In this document: piece after piece, positions 1 through 8,186 of the stretch | Numbering within the stretch: the first letter of the stretch is position 1 | Layout: every line of letters starts with the position of its first letter | Assembly: GCF_037969765.1 (NCBI RefSeq) | Contig: NZ_CP150207.1 | Location: 2,845,001 to 2,909,000 of the forward strand | Direction of reading: 5' to 3' | Source: Paenibacillus sp. FSL W8-0186 | GTDB taxonomy: Bacteria; Bacillota; Bacilli; Paenibacillales; Paenibacillaceae | Length of the DNA stretch: 64,000 bases | Position numbers and translations under genes: made by a program | Notes under the pieces: model-generated | Databases searched by the model: none | Seen by the model: the letters and a program-made list of their open reading frames with translations, nothing else | Told to the model about the DNA's origin: nothing

Positions 1-1199
<1,199 letters not shown>

Positions 1200-1336
1200 T
1201 TTTACCCCAAAAAGTGAAGCGGAGGCTTCGAAGAGTATACCGAATACTTTTCGGGGGCCCCGGTGAACCAAGTAAGGGCTAACACGCAAATGAAGTTTCG
1301 TATCCAGTTTTCAGGTGATCAAGTCATCTGAGCACG

Positions 1337-1454
1337 TTTGGTGGCAATGGCGGAGGGGTTCCACACGTACCCATCTCGAACACGACCGTTAAGCCCTCCA
1401 GCGCCGATGGTACTTGGACCGCAGGGTCCTGGGAGAGTAGGACGTCGCCAAGCA
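1337..1454 (+). rRNA. rrf: 5S ribosomal RNA
   Basis: The roughly 117-nt segment starts TTTGGTGGCAATGGCGGAGG and ends GACGTCGCCAAGCA. It has the canonical 5S layout, with terminal stem and the conserved CCCATCTCGAACACGACCGTTAAG region. It follows the 23S gene by about 140 nt, and no tRNA gene lies between or after them. Confidence 0.97.
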
Positions 1455-1472
1455 GTTTAATAAACTAATATG

Positions 1473-1503
1473 AAAACGACTCTACATGGTGGAGTCGTTT
1501 TTG
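1473..1503 (+). terminator. rrn operon terminator
   Basis: The inverted repeat AAAACGACTC / GAGTCGTTTT with a short loop is followed by T residues, 19 nt after the 5S gene. It ends the ribosomal operon. Confidence 0.9.
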
Positions 1504-1747
1504 CTATTAATAGGACTCGTCCCCTTCCTTATATATACCTTCTATTGGCAGAGCAGGAGAACTAGCCGGTATGGTAGGTGACGATACCACTAAAACGATA
1601 GCAGTTATGCAATCAAAAACATTAATTACCACATGCCCGTAAAGCAAAGCCCCCTGTTTAAGCACCACATGCTACACGCGTACGTTCTTTAATTTGAATT
1701 TATCATATGTATCGGATTCGAGTGCGAACTAAAGCCCTCTGGTCAGC

Positions 1748-1777
1748 TTGACTACAACAAATTGTGCGTGGTAATAT
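1748..1777 (+). promoter_or_regulatory. sigma-A-type promoter upstream of the bpsA leader
   Basis: TTGACT (1748-1753) and TAATAT (1772-1777) are separated by 18 nt. The predicted start near 1784 coincides with the first base of the outer stem of the structured region that follows. No other convincing promoter was found between here and bpsA. Confidence 0.55.
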
Positions 1778-1783
1778 AAATTA

Positions 1784-2017
1784 ATCATTACTAAGGAGAA
1801 ATGTTGATGTCGGCGGTAGTTCTTAACTAACCAAATTCCATACTTGAAGTTTTCAACAGTCCCAAAAACCAATTGCTGAAATAGCAAGGTTTATTTCGTT
1901 ATGGACACCATGAGGACTTCGGAATTAGTTAAGAACAACGGATAATGATCAAGGCCTTAGTGCTGCCTATTGTTATGCACCCACAATCCGTGCTGTTTTC
2001 AGCTCGGATTTTTTTGT
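1784..2017 (+). ncRNA. candidate structured RNA or attenuator leader upstream of bpsA
   Basis: The region contains nested complementary segments: ATCATTA (1784-1790) with TAATGAT (1943-1949); GTTCTTAACTAA (1819-1830) with TTAGTTAAGAAC (1925-1936), a perfect 12-bp match; GAAGT (1846-1850) with ACTTC (1916-1920); GTCC (1859-1862) with GGAC (1903-1906); and an apical hairpin AAACC-TTGCT/AGCAA-GGTTT (1866-1892). A promoter precedes it and an intrinsic terminator (1985-2017) closes it. No convincing ORF lies inside. The long irregular hairpin resembles the general shape of 6S-like RNAs, but no known family was recognised. It may be a free small RNA or a 5' leader controlling bpsA. Confidence 0.45.
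1985..2017 (+). terminator. intrinsic terminator 1 before bpsA
   Basis: The stem AATCCGtGCT / AGCtCGGATT is followed by a long T run (TTTTTTTG). It ends the candidate structured RNA. Confidence 0.75.
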
Positions 2018-2047
2018 TTTTTTGCGGTGTTTATTTAGGCAGATTCC

Positions 2048-2092
2048 AAAAAGGGCAGGGATGACGTATGTTCATTCCTGCCCTTTTTTATT
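2048..2092 (+). terminator. intrinsic terminator 2 immediately upstream of bpsA
   Basis: AAAAAGGGCAGG...ATGA pairs with TCAT.CCTGCCCTTTTT, followed by TTATTTT. It lies only about 40 nt before the bpsA start codon. An ATG at 2068 falls inside this stem, which argues against that ATG as the bpsA start. Confidence 0.8.
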
Positions 2093-2130
2093 TTCATTAT
2101 GGGGAAATTACAGTTTATAGGAGGGTTTGT

Positions 2131-3333
2131 ATGAAGACGTATATCGAACAAGTAAGTGAGCATATTCTACTGCAAGAAGGAACACAGGTGATCGAGCAGC
2201 TCTGTTACTTGAACCCGGGAATTTCAACAAAAGAATTGGCACGAAAAACGCTGCTTCCGACCCCTGTCGCTGCGGCTATTAAACGGGAATTTATTAAAGC
2301 AGGGGCGCTCGTCCAGGATCGCGGTGTCCGCTGCACAACTGACGGACTTGCATGGATTGAGCAGGAATGGGGATTCCGTGGCTTGGATCAATCCCTTTAT
2401 CACGATTTGTTTAATGAGATAAGATGGATTGAAAGTCTAAAAGATATGTTACCTATTCTGGAGGAAATATTATCACAGCGGCCGTCTGTAGATGTTCAGA
2501 TCGATCAGTCCAAATGCACACCCGAAACGAGCTTACGCCGAGCTATTCTTTGTTTGAAGCACCATGCGTTGATCGGAAAGAAAATTTTATGCGTAGGCGA
2601 TGATGACCTGGTAAGTGTGTCTATTGGTTTGCTGCTACAGCGGTTGTTTCCGGATATCGGGCACAGCGTTGCGCATGTGGATGTTCTGGATATTGACGAA
2701 AGATTCCTAAAATATATTGAATCGATTGCGGAGGAGTGGGGATTACCAATTACGTGCCACCGACTTGATTTGAGGGAGCCACTACCGGAAAACCTTCACA
2801 AGCAGTTTGATTGTTTCTTTACGGATCCTCCGTATACTCTTCAGGGAATGGGTCTTTTCGTATCACGCGGTATACAAGCTTTGAAAAGGGAGAAGGGGCT
2901 GCCGATATTTCTATCTTTTGCCCATAAATCGCCTGCCTTTATGCTTGCCATGCAGCGGGAATTTGTCCGCATGGGGCTGACGGTCAACGCTAATTTTCCG
3001 CAATTCAACGTCTACGAGGGAGCAGAAATGATTGCCAACCGGAGCCAAATGTTTATTCTGCGGACAACGGATCAGACGAAACCCGAATATATGGAGAAAT
3101 TCACGGATGCCTTGTATACAGGCGAGGTGAAACAAACACTGCGTACTTACCGCTGCAAACAATGCTCCAGAGATGTGTATGTCGGTATCAACGAGGAGTT
3201 TGCGACCATTGAGCAGTTAAAGAATGAAGGATGCACGGGCTGCAGCCATGATACATTTGAACTGGTGGCCAAACAACGGGTTTCTTCAGAAAGGAATGAC
3301 AAGGCTGATTATAAGGCAGGTCGAAGTTCGTGA
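2131..3333 (+). CDS. bpsA: N4-bis(aminopropyl)spermidine synthase (branched-chain polyamine synthase)
   Basis: The 400-aa protein resembles BpsA, which transfers aminopropyl groups from decarboxylated SAM to spermidine to make N4-branched polyamines. Visible parts are an N-terminal winged-helix-like segment (about residues 15-70), a Rossmann methyltransferase-like core with GDDD (157-160) and DPPY (232-235, then TLQGMG), and a C-terminal Cys4 zinc-ribbon (Cys342, 345, 368, 371). The GDDD and DPPYT signatures are diagnostic for this family. The start at 2131 is chosen because GGAGG precedes it, and because the upstream in-frame ATG (2068) lies within a terminator stem. The gene is monocistronic and appears to be read from the leader promoter at 1748, through two terminators. 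Confidence 0.88.
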   Translation: MKTYIEQVSEHILLQEGTQVIEQLCYLNPGISTKELARKTLLPTPVAAAIKREFIKAGALVQDRGVRCTTDGLAWIEQEWGFRGLDQSLYHDLFNEIRWIESLKDMLPILEEILSQRPSVDVQIDQSKCTPETSLRRAILCLKHHALIGKKILCVGDDDLVSVSIGLLLQRLFPDIGHSVAHVDVLDIDERFLKYIESIAEEWGLPITCHRLDLREPLPENLHKQFDCFFTDPPYTLQGMGLFVSRGIQALKREKGLPIFLSFAHKSPAFMLAMQREFVRMGLTVNANFPQFNVYEGAEMIANRSQMFILRTTDQTKPEYMEKFTDALYTGEVKQTLRTYRCKQCSRDVYVGINEEFATIEQLKNEGCTGCSHDTFELVAKQRVSSERNDKADYKAGRSS

Positions 3334-3355
3334 TTTTTGAAAAACTACGGACTAA

Positions 3356-3466
3356 ATGAGCGCTTTGAACAGGAAGGGGCTGTACAACGGTCTGTTAATT
3401 GCAGATGATAAGAATATACAACTCCAAAAATCGATTGATCTATATGTTAAAAAATTGAGTTTTTAA
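3356..3466 (+). CDS. possible short peptide, weakly Spo0E-like (36 aa)
   Basis: A 36-codon frame (MSALNRKGLYNGLL...) ends right at the terminator that follows. The pattern LYN..., acidic-Asn turn, then LQKSIDLYVKKL recalls the two-helix layout of Spo0E-like aspartyl phosphatases, whose usual motif is SQELD. The canonical SxxxD motif is not clean and no good ribosome binding site is visible before the ATG. It may be a decayed gene or not coding at all. Confidence 0.25.
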   Translation: MSALNRKGLYNGLLIADDKNIQLQKSIDLYVKKLSF

Positions 3467-3500
3467 AACCCGTGGATAATTAAATCCAACGGGTTTTATT
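3465..3500 (+). terminator. intrinsic terminator
   Basis: AAAACCCGT-GGAT pairs with ATCC-ACGGGTTTT, followed by ATTTTTATT. It ends transcription from bpsA and/or the small frame before it. From here to about 3780 no gene is seen. That stretch holds a GGTACAA-type repeat site at 3558-3574 and a TGTGACACA palindrome near 3601. Confidence 0.8.
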
Positions 3501-3796
3501 TTTATTAAAACGAATGATGGAAGGATCTAAGAGGAAAAAGGGCAAGTTACGGCAAAGGGTACAACATCTTGTCCTTAAACGTACATGTTATTGTCTCCGA
3601 CATGTGACACATGTCTAATAAGGCTGAGACAGAGAGAGGCTGAGTCAAATTGTCTGAGCGTTTACTATTTGAAAACTCTGTTTAATATCGCTACAGGTCA
3701 ATTTGATTTTATGGGAGACCTAATTTCCCGAATACTTCAAATTTAAGTAACACACACTAATCGAATCAAAGTATTTATTATTATGGAGGTTCATTT

Positions 3797-4839
3797 ATGG
3801 TTTTCACAATTGCAATTACCATTGTGGCTATTTTTGCAATATGGGGTGCAGTAGCCCCTGACCAGTTGGCAAATACCGCTAATGTCGCATACAATTTCTC
3901 CATCAACAATTTCGGCTGGTTTTATTTGCTGGCTACTCTGTTTTTCTTGATCTTCACTTTTTATTTAGCATTCAGCAGGTTTGGCAGCATCCGTTTGGGA
4001 GACGACGACGATGAACCGGAATATTCCACATTATCTTGGCTGTCGATGCTATTTAGCGCAGGGATGGGAATTGGGCTTGTATTCTGGGGAGTCGCTGAAC
4101 CGTTGTCTCACTATTTATCTCCGCCTGAGGGCGTAGAGGGAGGTACGACAGAAGCAGCGAGGATCTCCATGCGTTATTCTTTTTTTCATTGGGGACTGCA
4201 TCCATGGGCTATTTATACAATCATCGGATTGACGCTTGCTTACTTCCAGTTTCGCAAAGGTTATAAAGGCTTAATCAGTTCAACCTTTATCCCTTTATTG
4301 GGGAAACGGCTGGCTGCCGGCTGGCTGGGAAAGGTAATCGATATTTTAGCCGTTATTGCCACTATTTTTGGGGTGGCTACTTCGCTTGGACTCGGGGCTC
4401 TTCAGATTAACGGAGGATTGCGTTATTTATTCGGGGTTCCTAATACGGCAGCATCTCAGATTGTTATATATTAGCATTTATTGCTACGCTCCTTATTATG
4501 ACCTTTTTTATCACTTCTGCCGATTCGGCTACCTTTGTGCTGGGCATGCTGACCTCAGACGGCAAGCTCAATCCCAGCGCAAGAGTGAAATTAACCTGGG
4601 GAATTCTGCAATCCGCCATAGCTGTAGTTCTGCTGATTAGCGGCGGATTAAGCGGCCTTCAAACTGCCTCCATTGTAGCAGCCTTACCTTTTGCAATTGT
4701 CCTGATCGGGATGTGTTTCTCACTGCTCAAAGCTCTTCAGGCTGAGGACAAAGAGCGCCGTCATCGAGAAAAACGTCAACGCCAAAAGCTGAAACGATTG
4801 CTCGAAGAACAAGAAGAATTCAAGATTCCTATGAAATAA
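3797..4839 (+). pseudogene. BCCT-family betaine/choline transporter, internally deleted
   Basis: The first 225 codons (3797-4474) match the N-terminal half of a BCCT Na+/osmolyte symporter (OpuD/BetL type). Several membrane helices and the family stretch SAGMGIGLVFWGVAEP are visible. The frame then stops. The C-terminal part resumes in another frame (clearly from about 4470 to 4839) with the conserved [15 protein letters not shown] segment and a charged tail. Family members are about 500 aa or longer, so roughly 170 codons of the middle are missing and the junction is out of frame. The remnant cannot encode a functional 12-helix carrier. Confidence 0.88.
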
Positions 4840-5062
4840 GCTGGCGGATCCTCACATACTTCCGAGGCAAAAAGGTTACGTTGTTCGGAACGGGCTAAGA
4901 AAGCTTGCAGAAACAAGGATTCATTCGAATTTTCGGGTTAGCATCTAAATGTCTCTACCCCGATGGAATTTTCATTATACACGGCTGATTTTTTACTTTC
5001 TCTTTAGGAACTATATAATAAACCTAATTGTATACGGTTTGATTCTGTTGTTTCGTAAAAGC

Positions 5063-5239
5063 ATGCAAACCACTCCTGAAATGAAAACAAAAAATGTGGG
5101 TACTCTACAGACTGCAACTGATCGGAAGGTATCTATAGCTCTAGATGGTGAAGGAATATTGCAGGGGTTCGGAAGCGCCGATCCAACGAGCCTTGAGAAT
5201 TTCTTTGACACTGAAAGAACTACATTTGTAAGAAAATAA
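5063..5239 (+). pseudogene. fragment of a GH2 beta-galactosidase C-terminal domain
   Basis: About 58 codons encode the end of a family 2 glycoside hydrolase: a short beta-sandwich segment, then GEGILQGFGSADP and ENFFDTERTTF, a very characteristic string in the C-terminal domain of large GH2 beta-galactosidases. The upstream catalytic domains are absent and the frame stops where the family continues. The region 4840-5062 before it has no recognisable gene. It is best read as the residue of a deleted galactosidase gene. Confidence 0.65.
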
Positions 5240-5280
5240 GTTATATGTGTTATTAATGTAGTCACATTTGTGTAATTAGT

Positions 5281-5360
5281 GTCGAGGGACAAGAGCAAGG
5301 TCCCATTGAAAGTCGCTATTATAGCGGCTTTTTTATTTTAATGGTACAAGTTCGTGGACA
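5281..5360 (+). repeat. dispersed repeat copy 1 (GGACAAGA core, with built-in terminator)
   Basis: The segment GTCGAGGGACAAGAGCA...TCCCATTGAAAGTCGCTAT.ATAGCGG.TTTTTT...GGTACAAG recurs at 12250-12330 with roughly 85% identity by eye. It contains a hairpin terminator (5309-5340) and ends in a GGTACAAG near-palindrome. Confidence 0.75.
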
Positions 5361-5819
5361 ACAACTTGTTAGTACATGCAGTTCCAATATGGGGTATAAC
5401 CTTTATCGCAGATTATTGGGGGTTCCAGTACGAAGTGTTTTGTGAATTTAGTCAGCAATATGGGGAAACGATAGAGGCCGAAGCTTTGCACGATTTCAGA
5501 ATGCACCTCAGCTCTTATCCAATGCTTGCGTTGGAACATGAAACCGGCCGTGCGATTTATCGAACGCTGAAAAAAATTTTGACGCAAAGGGACATACCGT
5601 ATTAACCAATGGTGTTGCAAGTTGTACCGTGGCCGTACTCGGTAAAGGGACACTGCTGCCCAATTGAAAAAGGACCAGATGTGGGCTCCGCCCGCAGGCC
5701 TTCCACAACATGGTCGATATAACTGCGTTGGCGTACCGGTTCTGTATGTCTCCGATCGTCTCGAGGGTATCCCATATGAGATCCACCCGACCCATGAGGA
5801 TACAATAGACCACTCCTGA
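5354..5819 (+). pseudogene. broken gene with a RES-domain-like 3' end
   Basis: Two frames are seen. 5354-5605 encodes 83 aa that I do not recognise. In another frame, 5679-5816 reads MWAPPAGLPQHGRYN followed by GVPVLYVSDRLEGIPYEIHP. That pattern resembles RES NAD+-phosphorylase domains (M-x-A-P-P ... GR-N ... G-P-LYVs). A stop and frame changes separate the pieces, so no intact product is possible. Assignment to RES is tentative and the two pieces may come from different genes. No partner antitoxin was found nearby. Confidence 0.35.
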
Positions 5820-5888
5820 TTGTGTAGTTATGTTATGAGTTAGGAAATTCAGCTTATTAAGCTAGCGGGCAATACTGTTATAATAAAT

Positions 5889-5909
5889 TTTATTACCGAA
5901 GTAATATAA
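5889..5909. promoter_or_regulatory. TetR operator upstream of its own gene
   Basis: The dyad TATTAC-cgaa-GTAATA resembles the stronger palindrome at 6624-6647 (ATTACC/GGTAAT core). This suggests the TetR protein regulates both its own gene and the NmrA gene. The TATAAT at 5933-5938 just downstream may be the -10 element of the tetR promoter. Confidence 0.55.
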
Positions 5910-5962
5910 TTCATTTTCCTTGATAAATGATTTATAATAGGTCAAGGGGGTTGGACGCGAAT

Positions 5963-6532
5963 ATGAGTGCCAGAGGTGCAACCAAAGAAGCTATTTTGAC
6001 TACAAGCATAAATTTATTTAATCAATATGGATTCGAAAATGTAACGATCAATCAGATTTGTCAAGAAATCAATGTGACCAAAACCGCGTTTTACTACCAT
6101 TTCAAATCTAAGGACGAATTGATTTCTGAATTTTTTTCGTTTGACAACCTCGTATCCAACGACGATTTGTTGAACATTCTTGCCGTTACCGATTTGGCCG
6201 AGCAGGCCATCAAAGCGATGGAAATATTCGTGAAGCACATTGTCCGATCGGGCGTCGAAATGACGAAGGAAAATTATCGGGTTCACTTGCGAAATCAAAT
6301 CCTTCCGCTCGATAAGAGCAAATCCGCGCTGCTCGGCAGCATTATTCCTGCTTTGCTTCAACGGGCCAAAGACGCGGGCCAAATCAAAAATCCGGCGAGC
6401 GCCGAGGAACTGCTGGACACTATGTGCAATCTGGCCAACGGGGTTATTCTGAATTGGGCCATGACAGGCGGCAGCTTTGATATTCTGGAAGAAACAAGAA
6501 AACGATTTGAAATTTTGTTGGTCGTCAAATGA
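5963..6532 (+). CDS. TetR/AcrR family transcriptional repressor
   Basis: The protein has 189 aa. The N-terminal helix-turn-helix (about residues 10-55) includes the usual TetR recognition pattern TKTAFYYHFKSKDEL. The C-terminal part is all-helical and would bind an unknown ligand. The start at 5963 has AAGGGGG about 12 nt upstream. The longer frame from 5927 would begin upstream of the probable transcription start. The gene is followed by a terminator and then by the nmrA-like gene, whose promoter carries a palindrome matching the one before tetR. This supports the pair as a small regulon, probably responding to a reactive or electrophilic compound (inference). Confidence 0.85.
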   Translation: MSARGATKEAILTTSINLFNQYGFENVTINQICQEINVTKTAFYYHFKSKDELISEFFSFDNLVSNDDLLNILAVTDLAEQAIKAMEIFVKHIVRSGVEMTKENYRVHLRNQILPLDKSKSALLGSIIPALLQRAKDAGQIKNPASAEELLDTMCNLANGVILNWAMTGGSFDILEETRKRFEILLVVK

Positions 6533-6547
6533 GAGAAGAGGCAGGCA

Positions 6548-6580
6548 GGACGCTCCGCTCAATAGAGGGAGCGTTTTTTA
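6548..6580 (+). terminator. terminator after tetR
   Basis: ACGCTCC / GGGAGCGT with a purine-rich loop is followed by TTTTTTAG, 16 nt after the tetR stop. Confidence 0.85.
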
Positions 6581-6618
6581 GTTTGTTTTCCACGTGTAAA
6601 ATATACATTACCTTGGTG

Positions 6619-6647
6619 TTGACATTATATTACCTCGGTAATATAAT
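6619..6647 (+). promoter_or_regulatory. perfect-consensus promoter with embedded TetR palindrome
   Basis: TTGACA (6619-6624) is followed after 17 nt by TATAAT (6642-6647). The spacer and the -10 box are one palindrome, with 11-nt arms 6624-6634 and 6637-6647 (ATTATATTACC / GGTAATATAAT). A repressor bound there would block RNA polymerase completely. The half-site matches the operator upstream of tetR. Confidence 0.85.
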
Positions 6648-6679
6648 TCGGTTATTCGAAGCGAATGGAGTGATCAGAT

Positions 6680-7594
6680 ATGGAGCAAAAGGAAACAAGA
6701 ACGATATTGGTGATAGGCGGTACCGGTACGCAAGGCGGCTACGTAGCCCGAGAGTTGTTACGGCACGGCCATCGTGTGCGTATTCTGACCCGCAATCCTG
6801 AATCCGAGGCCGCCCAAACGTTAGCTGCCGAAGGTTCGGAAGTGAGCCGGGGAGATTTAGCCGATCCGGCATCGCTCGGACCAGCCATGCACCAGGTAGC
6901 GGCGATTTTTTCTGTGCAGTACGCCGATCCATACGACCAGACGATCGAGCCGCGGAACGCCGCCAACATGGTCCAGGCCGCCAGGGACGCCGGAATCGAA
7001 CAAGTCGTCCATACCTCGGTCGCCGGCAGCAATTTTTTTCCGCGCTGGGATAAATACGAGTATTTGGCTCGGACATGGGACAATAAATACGACATCGAAG
7101 AGTTGATCCGTGGCGGCGGTTTCCGGTATTGGACGATCTTGCACCCGTGCTGGTTTATGGAAAATTTCGTGGAGCCCCTTTCAGCCTTTATGGCACCGGA
7201 ATTGAAAAACGGCGTCTTGTTCGGCACGATGCATAGAGACACGCCGTTGAAGCTTAATTCGGGGGAGGATACGGCCCAATTCGCACGCGCGGCGTTCGAA
7301 GATCCGCAGAAGTTTCATGCCAAGGATATTAATGTCGCAAGCGACGAGCTGTCCATGTCGGCAATTGCCGATACGTTAAGCCGGGTGCTTGATAAGAAAG
7401 TGGTTTTCGAAACAGTCGGCAGCGAGGAAACCCGAAATCGCGGTATGCTGGAAGGCACGACTTATTTCATGGAGTGGTTGGAGGAATTCCCCGGATTCGG
7501 CTTCGATATGCAGGAAACCAGGCAGTATGGCGTGGCGCTGAAGTCGTTTGCGGAATGGGTGGATGAAAATAGAGATCGGTTCGACATTCAGTAA
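6680..7594 (+). CDS. NmrA-like NAD(P)-binding protein (atypical short-chain dehydrogenase)
   Basis: The protein has 304 aa. The N-terminus carries the Rossmann motif VIGGTGTQGGYV (GxxGxxG) and then RVLTRNP-like cofactor specificity residues. The middle shows the HTSVAGSN segment of the NmrA/HSCARG group and the C-terminal NmrA domain. The family includes redox-sensing regulators and quinone or NAD(P)H reductases, and no classical YxxxK is evident. GGAG precedes the ATG. It is transcribed from its own strong promoter, which is overlapped by the TetR palindrome, so expression is probably induced when TetR leaves. The substrate is unknown. Confidence 0.85.
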   Translation: MEQKETRTILVIGGTGTQGGYVARELLRHGHRVRILTRNPESEAAQTLAAEGSEVSRGDLADPASLGPAMHQVAAIFSVQYADPYDQTIEPRNAANMVQAARDAGIEQVVHTSVAGSNFFPRWDKYEYLARTWDNKYDIEELIRGGGFRYWTILHPCWFMENFVEPLSAFMAPELKNGVLFGTMHRDTPLKLNSGEDTAQFARAAFEDPQKFHAKDINVASDELSMSAIADTLSRVLDKKVVFETVGSEETRNRGMLEGTTYFMEWLEEFPGFGFDMQETRQYGVALKSFAEWVDENRDRFDIQ

Positions 7595-7804
7595 GTAGCT
7601 GATGTTGGCGGCGGAAGTGAACGAACATGTCCGGCGTGATGGCACATTAAAAAGATAGCCTATCTCCTGGTCAATCAGACCGAGTGAGAAAAGCGATCTT
7701 TCTCATTCATGTACTAGATGCAGGCGGGTTAGCGGCACGAGGTTGGAAAACAGCAGAGAAGAGGCGTAGCGTTGGCGTGGACTCCCAACATGAAAAAACT
7801 TCTA

Positions 7805-7839
7805 TAAGATAAGATAAGATAAGATAAGATAAGATAAGA
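7805..7839 (+). repeat. TAAGA pentanucleotide microsatellite, seven units
   Basis: Seven uninterrupted copies of TAAGA run directly into the stem of the following terminator. Such tracts are prone to slippage and may vary between strains. Confidence 0.95.
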
Positions 7840-7866
7840 GCTTCTGTACTAAACGGGAGCTTTTTT
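7838..7866 (+). terminator. intrinsic terminator after the TAAGA repeat
   Basis: AGCTTCTGT pairs with ACGGGAGCT (with G-U pairs) and is followed by TTTTTTG. Confidence 0.6.
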
Positions 7867-7904
7867 GTCTAATGACACAAAAGTGGATACATTAAAAATA
7901 AGCT

Positions 7905-7934
7905 AAAAAGCCTGATTTATCAGGCTTTTTTTAT
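7905..7934 (+). terminator. intrinsic terminator
   Basis: AAAAAGCCTGAT / ATCAGGCTTTTT is followed by a further T run. It is symmetrical and may work on both strands. TGACACAAA-type inverted sites flank it on both sides. Confidence 0.75.
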
Positions 7935-8186
7935 TTTATGTAGCCAAAATTGTGTCATTAAAAAATGCACAAAAGTGACCACATTGTAGGATTTTGACAC
8001 AAATGTAACAGTTACTTCAACCGACGAAGCCGCTCTTGCGGCTTCGTCGTATTTGACAGCGAAATACTGATTATAAGTCCGGGTGAAAAACTAACGATTC
8101 CTCAACCATCAGCTTGTTATACTCATTCTGTCATCAGTTGACACTATGCATCAGCATAAAGAGAACAGAAATGGAGGATGATAAAG

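Larger units (their letters stand above)
7595..8186. other. intergenic region with terminators, microsatellite and TGACACAAA sites
   Basis: No gene is supported here. It holds a pentanucleotide repeat (7805-7839), terminators at 7838-7866 and 7905-7934, an inverted pair TAATGACACAA (7874-7884 region) / TTGTGTCATTA (about 7949-7960), a further TTTTGACACAAATGT at about 7993, and a 12-bp perfect palindrome CGACGAAGCCGC / GCGGCTTCGTCG (8022-8049). Confidence 0.7.

Noticed and set aside
1784..2017. Assigning the structured RNA to 6S RNA, a T-box or a known riboswitch.
   Set aside because: The overall shape is 6S-like, but no conserved family motif (for example the T-box AGGGTGG) was recognised, so only a candidate RNA is claimed.
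2068..2130. Longer start of bpsA at 2068.
   Set aside because: The ATG lies in the stem of an intrinsic terminator and there is no ribosome binding site. ATG 2131 has GGAGG.
5508..5813. Minus-strand 101-aa ORF in the RES-like region.
   Set aside because: It is antisense to a better-supported plus-strand remnant and has no recognisable domain.
7805..7839. The TAAGA tract as a CRISPR-like or VNTR coding repeat.
   Set aside because: The units are 5 bp without spacers and lie outside any gene. It is a plain microsatellite.
7993..8049. The 12-bp palindrome CGACGAAGCCGC/GCGGCTTCGTCG as an IS end.
   Set aside because: No transposase remnant or target duplication is visible. A terminator or structural hairpin is more likely.
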